Shown here piece after piece: positions 7,890 through 15,419 of a stretch of 64,000 bases of DNA. Numbering within the stretch: position 1 is the first letter of the stretch; the number at the start of each line of letters is the position of its first letter. Position numbers and translations under genes: made by a program. The DNA is from a virus. The stretch lies in IMG/VR virus record IMGVR_UViG_3300024520_000069, positions 1 through 64,000 of that record, one strand, 5' to 3'. Under the pieces are notes generated by a model. The model was not told where the DNA came from. It made no database searches and was given only the letters and a program-made list of their open reading frames with translations.

Positions 7890-8330
7890 ATGGATACACA
7901 GATTAAGTATAAGCAGCAGAACAAATTAAAGACAGAACAAACTGCTCATCCAACAAAATATCCACAGGGACATTTTAAAGATAAGCCCTGCGGTATATGT
8001 GATGTCATGTACTCCCCTCAAGCTCCGAGTAGTAAGTACTGCTCTGATACTTGCGCCCATACAGCACTCACTTCAAGATACTTAGAACGTACATACAATA
8101 TAGACTACAAGAAATATATAGATATGTATGATACACAGGAAGGTAAGTGTGCTATATGTGGTGGTGATGGGTTCACTATGGCTGAACATCATAAGTTAAA
8201 ATTAGTAGTAGACCATTGTCATGCTACTGGTAAAGTCAGGGGATTGTTATGTCATAACTGTAATAGAGGGCTTGGTCTTTTTAAAGACAGTAAAGAAAGT
8301 TTATCAGCAGCCCTAAACTATTTACATTAA
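7890..8330 (+). CDS. Recombination endonuclease VII-like protein
   Basis: A protein of 146 residues. The C-terminal half matches the endonuclease VII family (T4 gp49): EGKCAICGG, then LVVDHCHATGKVRGLLCHNC and NRGLGLFKD, where the two CxxC pairs hold zinc and DHCHATG is the active-site region. An additional N-terminal zinc-finger part (CGICDVMYS...YCSDTC) precedes it. GGAGG lies upstream of the ATG at 7890. It could resolve branched replication DNA before packaging, or be a homing enzyme of the same fold; its isolated, AT-rich position fits either. Confidence 0.85.
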   Translation: MDTQIKYKQQNKLKTEQTAHPTKYPQGHFKDKPCGICDVMYSPQAPSSKYCSDTCAHTALTSRYLERTYNIDYKKYIDMYDTQEGKCAICGGDGFTMAEHHKLKLVVDHCHATGKVRGLLCHNCNRGLGLFKDSKESLSAALNYLH

Positions 8331-8335
8331 TGGGC

Positions 8336-8363
8336 TTGACATGCCTGAGAATATCTATATAAT
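8336..8363 (+). promoter_or_regulatory. Sigma-70 promoter ahead of ssb
   Basis: TTGACA at 8336-8341 and TATAAT at 8358-8363 are both perfect consensus hexamers, 16 bp apart. It lies just after the endonuclease VII-like gene and about 70 bp before the SSB start, so it should restart transcription for SSB and possibly the nuclease genes. The -35 is part of TTGACATG, which recurs at 14334 and 52841. Confidence 0.8.
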
Positions 8364-8433
8364 CACTAAATGAAACGGGCAGGATAGTCTGTCCACATAT
8401 TTGAAACGACTACCAGAAAGGAACATACCTATT

Positions 8434-8895
8434 ATGACAATCATCAACGGAACTGCACACTGGGCTTCTATCACCTCACCTAACACTACCTTTGAACCGA
8501 CGTGGCAGATTGATGTGTCACTTGATAAGGCTAATAAGGCTAAGGTTGTGGCTGATGGACTTAAGGTTAAGAACAAGGGAGATGACCGTGGAGACTTCGT
8601 ATCCCTGAAGCGTAGGACTCATCGTAAAGATGGCAAGGATAATCAGGCACCTACCCTGATTGATAAGAAGAAGCGCCCCCTTAATGTACTCGTAGGTAAT
8701 GGGAGTATTGTTAATGTTAAGTATGCCGTGTTTGAGTATAACAATCAGTTTGGTTCTGGCATTGGTGCTGACCTGAAGGCTGTGCAGGTACTTGAACTGG
8801 TAGAGTATGGTGATGATGAGGACTTCGATGACCTCTCAGACGATGATGCCGGTGATGATGATGACTTCGATGATATCCCACTCGCCGCTGAATAA
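8434..8895 (+). CDS. Single-stranded DNA-binding protein (T7 gp2.5-like role)
   Basis: About 153 residues from the ATG at 8434, which has AAAGGA upstream; the frame also opens at a TTG further up, which is less likely. The body looks like an OB-fold phage SSB (W-Q-I-D-V-S strand, many lysines, then the strand VNVKYAVFEY). The last 30 residues are almost entirely acidic with phenylalanines (DDDDFDDIPLAAE), the tail by which such proteins recruit polymerase and helicase. It has its own consensus promoter, in line with the large amounts needed. Confidence 0.85.
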   Translation: MTIINGTAHWASITSPNTTFEPTWQIDVSLDKANKAKVVADGLKVKNKGDDRGDFVSLKRRTHRKDGKDNQAPTLIDKKKRPLNVLVGNGSIVNVKYAVFEYNNQFGSGIGADLKAVQVLELVEYGDDEDFDDLSDDDAGDDDDFDDIPLAAE

Positions 8896-8925
8896 CTAAG
8901 GTAATATAACAGGTGGCGTAACCTC

Positions 8926-8993
8926 ATGGGCCACATGTGTGTGTATATGTGTAGTTCTTTAACACAATACATATGTGTGTGGCCCATATTTTT
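8926..8993 (+). terminator. Long hairpin with T-run between ssb and exonuclease
   Basis: ATGGGCCACA at 8926-8935 pairs with TGTGGCCCAT at 8978-8987, a perfect 10-bp stem. The 42-nt interior can itself pair (TGTGT with ACACA). ATATTTTTG follows immediately, so it looks like an intrinsic terminator, probably leaky, that would keep SSB expression above that of the downstream genes. It could instead be an RNA-processing hairpin. Confidence 0.6.
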
Positions 8994-9008
8994 GAAAGGA
9001 CATCTACG

Positions 9009-9839
9009 ATGAAACAAATAGACACAGTAGTGGAGGACATATACGATGTTTTTTATAATGGGACTTGTCCTGATGACGATACTCTTGATAGTCATGTATC
9101 TGCTATACGAAGGGCTATTGTACGTCAGATCACGGAAGTTAGGGAAGGCCCACAAAACCTCCGACTCTCCCAAATAGGGAAGCCTAACCGTGTCACATGG
9201 TATGACCTACAGGACATGGAGAGGAAGCAGCTTGATGCTACTACAAGGATTAAGTTCCTGTTCGGTGACATCATTGAGGAATTAATCTTGCTGTTGGTTA
9301 AGACGGCTGGACATAAGGTGACAGATGAACAGAAAGAAGTATGCGTTGAAGGTGTCTTGGGACACATGGATGCTAAGATTGATGGTGTCATATGTGACAT
9401 TAAAAGTGCGAGTCCTTTTGGCTTTAAGAAGTTTGCGGACAATAACGTAGGTGCTGACGATGCCTTCGGATATATCCCACAGGTATCATCCTATGCTGAG
9501 GCAGAGGGTGAGGATAGGGCAACCTTCCTTGCCATGAACAAGGTGACAGGTGAGCTTGCCTTGGCTGATGTGCATAGCATGGAGATGATCAACGCCTCTG
9601 ACAGGGTTAAAGAGTTGAAGGCTATGGATACCCTACCTGAACGCTGCCATAGTGATGTCCCTGATGGTGCTAGTGGTAACCGTACCTTGGACAAGGCATG
9701 TGGCTGGTGTGATTATAAGGAAGGGTGCTGGGCTGACATCAATGATGGGATAGGCTTACGTAAGTTCCAGTACTCTACGTACGTTAAGTACTACACCCAC
9801 ATCAGTAAACAACCCAGAGTACCGGAGATTACTACATGA
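9009..9839 (+). CDS. PD-(D/E)XK exonuclease with probable Fe-S cluster (Cas4/AddB-like)
   Basis: A protein of 276 residues; start at 9009 with AAAGGA upstream. The nuclease core shows GDIIE (Glu90), GHMDAKIDG (Asp121), CDIKSAS (Asp130-x-Lys132) and a PQVSSYAEA motif as in RecB-type exonucleases. Near the C-terminus, CGWCDYKEGC (231, 234, 240) has the CxxC-x5-C spacing that binds a [4Fe-4S] cluster in Cas4 and AddB, with Cys20 as candidate fourth ligand. It probably degrades or resects DNA during replication or recombination, or recycles host DNA. There is no CRISPR context, so Cas4 here is only a structural comparison. The next start overlaps its stop. Confidence 0.85.
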   Translation: MKQIDTVVEDIYDVFYNGTCPDDDTLDSHVSAIRRAIVRQITEVREGPQNLRLSQIGKPNRVTWYDLQDMERKQLDATTRIKFLFGDIIEELILLLVKTAGHKVTDEQKEVCVEGVLGHMDAKIDGVICDIKSASPFGFKKFADNNVGADDAFGYIPQVSSYAEAEGEDRATFLAMNKVTGELALADVHSMEMINASDRVKELKAMDTLPERCHSDVPDGASGNRTLDKACGWCDYKEGCWADINDGIGLRKFQYSTYVKYYTHISKQPRVPEITT

Positions 9840-10312
9840 TTGAAGTACCCATCACAGAGGACATGATCATCAAGGCCAAGCGTATGGCTGATGGGATGGG
9901 TGTCTTGAAGGCAAGCATCATGCAAGGCAAGGGTAACCTATATGGTTTCTTGGGTGAGCTTATCTATCTTGAGGCATGTGGGGGTAAACACCTCAACACA
10001 TATGATTATGATATCGTAATGGATGATGGGACTAAGGTGGATGTGAAGACTAAGAAGACATCTGCTGTACCTAAGCCTCATTACGATGCTTCAATAAGTA
10101 ACCATAACCTTAAGCAAGCCTGTGATATCTACGGGTTCTGTAGGGTTAAGGATGACCTCAGCGTTGGCTGGGTCTTAGGCAACAAATCAAAAGTGTCCTT
10201 CTTTGATGGGGCAAGATTTGTTAAACGTGGAGAATATGACCCATCAAATGGGTTCAAGGCTAGGTCTGACCATTGGTCTATGCCTATTAAGGAGCTTGAT
10301 CAAGTAAGTTAA
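9836..10312 (+). CDS. Putative PD-(D/E)XK endonuclease
   Basis: A protein of 158 residues ATGA-coupled to the exonuclease. FLGELIYLE (Glu41), TYDYDIVMDDGT (Asp59) and KVDVKTKK (Asp69-x-Lys71) give the E...D...DxK pattern of the restriction-endonuclease fold. Single-domain enzymes of this type in phages include Holliday-junction resolvases and endonucleases like T7 gp3, to which this may be the functional counterpart; the sequence alone does not settle that. Confidence 0.65.
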   Translation: MIEVPITEDMIIKAKRMADGMGVLKASIMQGKGNLYGFLGELIYLEACGGKHLNTYDYDIVMDDGTKVDVKTKKTSAVPKPHYDASISNHNLKQACDIYGFCRVKDDLSVGWVLGNKSKVSFFDGARFVKRGEYDPSNGFKARSDHWSMPIKELDQVS

Positions 10313-10313
10313 C

Positions 10314-10757
10314 ATGACTAAAAGAAAAAAGAAAACACATGGGCATTGGGATACAATCCTGACACTCAAGCCTGACACTGCATTTGGTTTCATCTACCTC
10401 GTAACCAACACAGTGTCAGGTAGGAAATATGTGGGTAAGAAACAGTACTACTTCTACCGCAAAGGTAAGAAGGTGTCCAAGTCTAAATGGGAAACATATA
10501 CTGGTTCATCTAAAGAGTTGAACAAGGACATCAAAGACCTTGGCAAGGATAAGTTCATCTTCGAAATCCTTGCAGAGTATATGACCCGTGGCTGGCTCAC
10601 CTATGCAGAGGCAAACCTACAGCACAAGCGTGATGTCTTGACGACATACATGACTGATGATATGACGCCCCTCTACTACAATAAACAGATCGGTGCCATA
10701 CGTTATATGCCTAAACGTATTGATGACCCTACCCCAGTGAAAAGGGTTAAGAAATGA
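10314..10757 (+). CDS. GIY-YIG endonuclease-like protein
   Basis: A protein of 147 residues. FGFIYLVTN followed by GRKYVGKKQ is the GIY-YIG signature (here FIY and YVG); downstream a TGSSKELNKDI region and FEILAEY resemble the catalytic helix and later strands of the family. It is strongly basic at both ends. Such proteins in phages are free-standing homing endonucleases or accessory nucleases. It sits in a tight run, coupled to the next gene by ATGA, so it is not an obvious late insertion. Confidence 0.75.
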   Translation: MTKRKKKTHGHWDTILTLKPDTAFGFIYLVTNTVSGRKYVGKKQYYFYRKGKKVSKSKWETYTGSSKELNKDIKDLGKDKFIFEILAEYMTRGWLTYAEANLQHKRDVLTTYMTDDMTPLYYNKQIGAIRYMPKRIDDPTPVKRVKK

Positions 10758-11095
10758 AGGGTGCAGCAAACGGTCTATCAACGATTGAAGATATATTCTT
10801 CGCAACCAACACCAGTGAGGAGCGCGTCCTATTCCTCTCTGTGATACTACAAGCCTTGCTTGACGCTACCAAGCCAGCCTACCCTGAAGAACCTGAGAAC
10901 GCTATCCTTGAGAGGGATCAGGCAAGGGCATGGTTCGCTTCATCAGTTGGTGTGACAGCCAAGGACTTCATTGAAGTGTGTGAGCTTGCAGGGGTTGACC
11001 CTAGTTATACTAAGGGGTTTGCCTATAAGGTATTGGAGAGTGAGGAGGTTCCTTTTATTCGTAAGAGGATCAACGCATTACTTAGACATTCATAA
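10754..11095 (+). CDS. Hypothetical protein of the replication operon
   Basis: A protein of 113 residues, predicted all-helical, with an RDQARAWF segment and a basic end (FIRKRINALLRHS). No family recognised. It is ATGA-coupled to the GIY-YIG gene and precedes the MazG-like gene by 15 bp, so it is transcribed with the DNA metabolism genes. Confidence 0.65.
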   Translation: MKGAANGLSTIEDIFFATNTSEERVLFLSVILQALLDATKPAYPEEPENAILERDQARAWFASSVGVTAKDFIEVCELAGVDPSYTKGFAYKVLESEEVPFIRKRINALLRHS

Positions 11096-11110
11096 TAAGG
11101 AGAATTAAGT

Positions 11111-11704
11111 ATGGCACTACAATGGGGACGCCGATGTATGCATTGCAATGGCACTACAGAAGGGGTAGGGTCAGTACCTTACCTCTGTAGTAACTGTGGT
11201 GACCCAGCGTCACTAACTAAATGGATGGAAGATGATTTGAACGCTCGTTTCAGAGCAGTATGGGATAGTTATGAAGGAGATTTAGAGATGATGTTAACTA
11301 AAGAATCTATAGTGGGTGAGTTCCATGAGGCAATGGATAGTACACCCGAAATGTACAAGGACTTGATAGCCCTACGTATGAAGCTGATCAAGGAAGAAGC
11401 TGCTGAGGTATGTGATGCCCTCACTGACTTGGTCCTCTACAACAACGGTGACCTTGAAGGGCACAGGCGGCGTGAGGAACACCTCCTTAAAGAACTCTGT
11501 GACCTACAATATGTCTTGTCTGGTACAGTGTACGACTTAGGTTGGACAAGCGTCTTCAGCCCTGCATTTAACAGGGTACATAAGAGTAACATGAGTAAGT
11601 TGGGTGTGGATGGTAAACCCATCAAGCGTAAGGACGGTAAAGTATTGAAGGGGCCTAACTATGCCCCACCATATCTGGAGGATTTGATTGATGAACACAA
11701 GTAA
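11111..11704 (+). CDS. MazG-like nucleotide pyrophosphohydrolase with N-terminal zinc ribbon
   Basis: A protein of 197 residues. Residues 10-40 hold CMHC...CSNC, a zinc ribbon. The rest matches all-alpha NTP pyrophosphohydrolases: KLIKEEAAEVCDAL (ExxE motif) and HLLKELCDLQYVL (ExxD motif) provide the magnesium-binding acidic residues, followed by NRVHKSNMSKLG and a GPNYAPPYL tail common in phage members. Such enzymes hydrolyse NTPs or dNTPs, or may act on (p)ppGpp. AAGGAG precedes the ATG. The 3' end overlaps the RNR gene by 14 bp, linking it to nucleotide supply. Confidence 0.8.
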   Translation: MALQWGRRCMHCNGTTEGVGSVPYLCSNCGDPASLTKWMEDDLNARFRAVWDSYEGDLEMMLTKESIVGEFHEAMDSTPEMYKDLIALRMKLIKEEAAEVCDALTDLVLYNNGDLEGHRRREEHLLKELCDLQYVLSGTVYDLGWTSVFSPAFNRVHKSNMSKLGVDGKPIKRKDGKVLKGPNYAPPYLEDLIDEHK

Positions 11705-14147
11705 TTACGGACCACAATTGGAAGCAGCCCAAGTACTTGATGCTGAGAAGTATCGTGGTGATGGCGAGTCTTTCTATGAGAAATGTTGTAGGCTTGCTGG
11801 TAAGTATGCTGACTATGAAGAGCATAGGGAGAAGCTACAGGACATCTTCCTTAACCAGAGGTTCTTGGCAGGTGGACGTATCCAAGCACCTAATGGGAGC
11901 AGCCACAACTGCTTCGTATCACAGACTATTGAAGACAGCATGGACTCCATCATGGATGGGGCAGCTAAAGCAGCACAGACCATGCGTATGGGTGGAGGTA
12001 TTGGTTATGACTTCAGTAAAATTAGGCCCAGTGGTGATCGTATTGTCTCTATTGATAGCTCTGCTTCTGGCCCCCTTTCCTTTATGGATATCTATGACGC
12101 TGTATGTAACACTATTGTTAGTGCTGGCCACCGTCGTGGAGCTCAGATGGGGGTCCTCCGAGTAGATCATCCTGACATCCACAAGTTCTTGAGGGCCAAG
12201 CAGAACAACGGTAAGCTCACCAACTTCAACATCAGTGTAGGCATCACTGACAAGTTCATGCAAGCAGTGGAAGACTGTGACTACTTTGATCTTGTCTTTG
12301 ATGGTAGGGTATACGAGACAGTGGATGCTGGTGACCTGTGGGATGAGATCATGCGCTCCACATGGGACTGGGCTGAGCCGGGAGTCCTGTTCCTTGACAG
12401 GATTAATGAGATGAATAACCTCCACTACTGTGAGGACATACAGGCTACCAATCCTTGCTTACATCCTGACTCTATTGTTGAGACAGTGCATGGACGTGTG
12501 AAGATTAAGGACATCAAAGAACCAACACAAGTATACACTATGGATACGGACGGTTCTCTTGGTATTTCTGAAGCCACAGCTTCTTGGATATCTAAGAAGG
12601 GTGTCGAGACCATCAACGTAAACACCCGTAATGGTAAGACTGTACGTGTCACTAAAGACCACCTCATCCACACAGACAACGGCTGGAAACAGGCAGGACA
12701 GTTACGTGTGGGTGAACGGGTTACCCAGCTCTGTAGAGCACGGAGAGGTGTCGCTTACTCTGGTGTTAAATTAACTACAGAGGACAACCGAGCGTACAGG
12801 ATGGAGCACCGTATGGTGGCCAACGCAGTCTATGGAGTCGGGGAAGGTGATGACGTACACCACATTGATGGGGATACTTACAATAACTCCATTGATAATC
12901 TTGAGGTTATGCCACATAGCTTACACAGCTATCTGACAGCAACACAGGACAATCCCCAGACACACCAACGCCACACTAAACTGGGAGACTTCAAAGCTAC
13001 AGGTGTTACACCTAAGACTGTGATGCCTATGCCAGAGGACCTTCGCTCTAACATGAAGAATCACTTCGGTAACTGCGTATCAAGCATCACTGAGGGTGAG
13101 GTAACGGATGTGTATGACCTGACTGTCTCAGGTACACATAACTTCATTGCTGATTTCACGGTGGTTCATAACTGTGCGGAACAACCGTTGCCACCTAATG
13201 GTGCTTGTCTGTTGGGTTCGTTTAACCTGACTAAGTATGTACAGACTGCTGATCATTTAGAGATATCAGGTGATCATGAAGTATGGAGTAAATTACATAT
13301 CTTCAACTGGGATCAGTTCAAGCATGACATCCCCCATGTGGTGAGGATGATGGACAATGTTATTGACCTTGCCCAGTATCCCTTGCCTGAACAGGAGAAT
13401 GAAGCTAAAGGTAAGCGTAGGATGGGCTTAGGTATCACAGGCTTAGCCAACGCTGGTGAGGCTGTGGCTGGTCAGTATGGTTCTGATGCGTTCATTCGCT
13501 TCACAGAAGATGTGATGTCTGCCCTACGTGACAACACATACCGTGCATCTGTGGCCTTGGCTATAGAGAAGGGATCGTTTGATCTGTTTGATCGTGATCA
13601 ATACCTTGAGTCCCCATTCATTAAATGCTTACCGATGGATATCTATGATGACATTAACAAACACGGGATACGGAATAGCCACCTTCTTTCTATCGCTCCC
13701 ACTGGCACTATTAGTTTCACTGCTGATAACGTCAGTAGTGGGATTGAGCCAGTTTATTCCATCGTTACAGACAGAGTTGTCCAGAGACCTGATGGTCCAA
13801 TCGTTGTTCGCCTTGAGGATTACGGTAAGAGAGTCTTCGGCGTTGATGGTATTGTGGCTGACGCCCTGCTTGTGGATGAACATCTTCATGTCCTCCTTGC
13901 TGTTCAAAAGTACGTTGATAGTTCCGTTAGTAAAACTGTTAACGTTGGTGGGCATGTAACCTTCAATGAGTTCAAGGACATCTACATGAAAGCCTATCAT
14001 GGTGGGGCTAAAGGCTGCACCACATTCAGGGCAAGTGGTAAGAGGTTCGGACAAGTCCTCACTGCTGTTGATACTGAAGAAGAAGAACTTGCTGAAGGTA
14101 CAGCTTGTTTCATTGATCCAACCACAGGTAATAAGGAGTGTTCATAA
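11691..14147 (+). CDS. nrdJ: Class II (B12-dependent) ribonucleotide reductase containing an intein
   Basis: An 818-residue precursor; after removal of a 239-residue intein the mature enzyme is 579 residues. Class II features include SHNCFVSQTIEDS (Cys74, redox partner), GGGIGYDFS, HRRGAQMG, and ATNP joined to CAEQPLPPNGACLLGSFNL, which resembles NPCGEQPLP of class II enzymes rather than the NLCxE of class I. The later SIAPTGTISF and GIEPVYS also fit. It reduces ribonucleotides with adenosylcobalamin, so the host must make or take up B12. Start: ATG at 11691 with GGAGG nine bases upstream; a TTG one codon earlier is less likely. It ends with a cysteine (NKECS) that may serve re-reduction. Confidence 0.9.
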   Translation: MNTSNYGPQLEAAQVLDAEKYRGDGESFYEKCCRLAGKYADYEEHREKLQDIFLNQRFLAGGRIQAPNGSSHNCFVSQTIEDSMDSIMDGAAKAAQTMRMGGGIGYDFSKIRPSGDRIVSIDSSASGPLSFMDIYDAVCNTIVSAGHRRGAQMGVLRVDHPDIHKFLRAKQNNGKLTNFNISVGITDKFMQAVEDCDYFDLVFDGRVYETVDAGDLWDEIMRSTWDWAEPGVLFLDRINEMNNLHYCEDIQATNPCLHPDSIVETVHGRVKIKDIKEPTQVYTMDTDGSLGISEATASWISKKGVETINVNTRNGKTVRVTKDHLIHTDNGWKQAGQLRVGERVTQLCRARRGVAYSGVKLTTEDNRAYRMEHRMVANAVYGVGEGDDVHHIDGDTYNNSIDNLEVMPHSLHSYLTATQDNPQTHQRHTKLGDFKATGVTPKTVMPMPEDLRSNMKNHFGNCVSSITEGEVTDVYDLTVSGTHNFIADFTVVHNCAEQPLPPNGACLLGSFNLTKYVQTADHLEISGDHEVWSKLHIFNWDQFKHDIPHVVRMMDNVIDLAQYPLPEQENEAKGKRRMGLGITGLANAGEAVAGQYGSDAFIRFTEDVMSALRDNTYRASVALAIEKGSFDLFDRDQYLESPFIKCLPMDIYDDINKHGIRNSHLLSIAPTGTISFTADNVSSGIEPVYSIVTDRVVQRPDGPIVVRLEDYGKRVFGVDGIVADALLVDEHLHVLLAVQKYVDSSVSKTVNVGGHVTFNEFKDIYMKAYHGGAKGCTTFRASGKRFGQVLTAVDTEEEELAEGTACFIDPTTGNKECS
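12456..13172 (+). mobile_element. Intein with HNH endonuclease domain inside the RNR
   Basis: An in-frame 239-residue insertion. It starts at Cys (CLHPDSIVETVHGRVKI, block A), has RVTKDHLIHT as block B, and ends with VYDLTVSGTHNFIADFTVVH followed by Asn, the standard C-terminal block with His-Asn before the +1 cysteine. In the middle, DVHHIDGDTYNNSIDNLEVM is an HNH endonuclease motif, so it is a homing-competent intein rather than a mini-intein. It sits between Asn-Pro and the Cys of the RNR active-site loop, so the catalytic cysteine is also the splicing nucleophile. Confidence 0.93.
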
Positions 14148-14148
14148 C

Positions 14149-14337
14149 ATGACATCACCAATAGAACATGCAAGACTTGAGACATTGGCTGGACGTAAGA
14201 TAGCCAAGCATGATGTACTAGCACATCTACGCAGACTTAACATCGACAAAGGTACGGCAGGTATGGAAGATACTTATCAAGGAGGATATCATGCAATGCT
14301 CAGGGAAATCACCTTAGCTGTGGAGAAAATCCCTTGA
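14149..14337 (+). CDS. Hypothetical small protein after RNR
   Basis: A protein of 62 residues beginning MTSPIEHARLETLAGRKIAK, basic and helical. AAGGAG lies 11 bp before the ATG at 14149. It closes the replication operon; the -35 of the next promoter overlaps its last codons. No family recognised. Confidence 0.65.
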   Translation: MTSPIEHARLETLAGRKIAKHDVLAHLRRLNIDKGTAGMEDTYQGGYHAMLREITLAVEKIP

Positions 14338-14362
14338 CATGTATGCCTGACTAGTGTACATT
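14334..14362 (+). promoter_or_regulatory. Sigma-70 promoter of the radical SAM/glycosyltransferase cassette
   Basis: TTGACA at 14334-14339, a 17-bp spacer and TACATT at 14357-14362. The -35 is perfect and sits in the recurring TTGACATG; the -10 matches four of six consensus bases. It lies 115 bp upstream of the radical SAM gene, so the cassette can be transcribed independently of the replication operon. Confidence 0.7.
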
Positions 14363-14402
14363 CTAACCATAGCCTACCAATTGCTATAAGTTGTGGACTA
14401 CC

Positions 14403-14441
14403 GAGGAGTGGCAGGGTTTCCTCCTTTACTTGCCACTCCTC
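14403..14441 (+). promoter_or_regulatory. Leader hairpin, 11-bp perfect stem
   Basis: GAGGAGTGGCA (14403-14413) pairs perfectly with TGCCACTCCTC (14431-14441) across a 17-nt loop that contains TCCTCC. It lies in the predicted 5' leader of the radical SAM transcript and has no clear T-run, so it is more likely an mRNA-stabilising, processing or attenuation structure than a plain terminator. The pyrimidine-rich loop could also pair with purine-rich ribosome sites. Confidence 0.6.
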
Positions 14442-14477
14442 TAATACTTTAAAGGACATATAAAGGATTAAGACAAT

Positions 14478-15419
14478 ATGGCTTATACTATCACAGACAA
14501 GATCGACAACATCACAGGCATCCACGATAACTACCGCATCCCTAACCCTCCCCCACCCATCAGTGTTAAGATTGAACTGACAGGTAAGTGTAACTTCCGT
14601 TGCGCCTTCTGTGCTACATCTGACCACAAGCGCCCCATGGCAGAGATGGATCGTGGCCTGTACAGTGCAGTCCTTGATGAGCTTATGGATTGTGGTGTTA
14701 AAGAGGTGGGTATGTTCTACCTTGGTGAGTCTATGATGGTTAAGTGGCTCCCTGAAGCTATTGCAGAAGCTAAGGATAAGGGCTTTGAGTATGTCTTTCT
14801 CACAACTAATGGCTCCCTGTCCTCGCCTGATAAAGTAGAGGCGTGTATGGGTGCTGGACTTGACTCCCTCAAGTTCTCTCTTAACTATGCCGATGCTGAG
14901 CAGTTCGCTGAAGTGGCACGGGTTAAGAAGAGCCTGTTCAATGTCATGCTTAACAACATCAAAGCTGCCCATGATGTTAGGGAAGCTAATGGGTTTGACT
15001 GTGGCCTGTACGCATCATACATTGACCTTGATGCTACACAGGATGACAAGATGAAGGCCCTCCTTGATGAGCTTGACCCATACCTTGATGAAGCCTACTC
15101 ACTCCCCCTGTACTCACAGGCTGATGAGACTGGTGCTGACAACGTAGGTCGTGGTTGGGATGTGAAGGCTGGTAATCCCGGTAGGGCTGGTAATATGCGT
15201 GAGCCTGTACCGTGCTGGTCATTGTTCTCAGAGACACGTATCACATGGGATGGTCGTGTTGCTGCATGCTGCTTCGATCATGAGCACAAGTTTGATATGG
15301 GTCCAGCCATTCCATTCATGGAGTCATGGCACTCAGATAAGTTCCAAGCCCTTCGCGCTGCACATCTTAAGAAGGATGTTGCTGGTACTGAGTGTGAAGC
15401 CTGTGTGGCCTATGGGTAA
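14478..15419 (+). CDS. Radical SAM/SPASM-type enzyme
   Basis: A protein of 313 residues. LTGKCNFRCAFCATS (Cys38, 42, 45) is the CxxxCxxC motif that binds the radical SAM [4Fe-4S] cluster; GMFYLGESMM and FLTTNGSLSS are the usual following strands of the partial TIM barrel. A C-terminal cysteine set (PCWSLF at 246, AACC at 264-265, CEAC at 306/309) resembles a SPASM or Twitch auxiliary-cluster domain, often seen in enzymes that modify peptides or sugars. It is the first gene after the 14334 promoter and heads a run with two glycosyltransferase genes, so its substrate may be a sugar or a glycosylated virion protein; that is inference. Confidence 0.85.
   Translation: MAYTITDKIDNITGIHDNYRIPNPPPPISVKIELTGKCNFRCAFCATSDHKRPMAEMDRGLYSAVLDELMDCGVKEVGMFYLGESMMVKWLPEAIAEAKDKGFEYVFLTTNGSLSSPDKVEACMGAGLDSLKFSLNYADAEQFAEVARVKKSLFNVMLNNIKAAHDVREANGFDCGLYASYIDLDATQDDKMKALLDELDPYLDEAYSLPLYSQADETGADNVGRGWDVKAGNPGRAGNMREPVPCWSLFSETRITWDGRVAACCFDHEHKFDMGPAIPFMESWHSDKFQALRAAHLKKDVAGTECEACVAYG

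Noticed and set aside
8973-9839. Longer start for the exonuclease at 8973
   Set aside because: It would begin inside the terminator-like hairpin; the ATG at 9009 has a good ribosome site.
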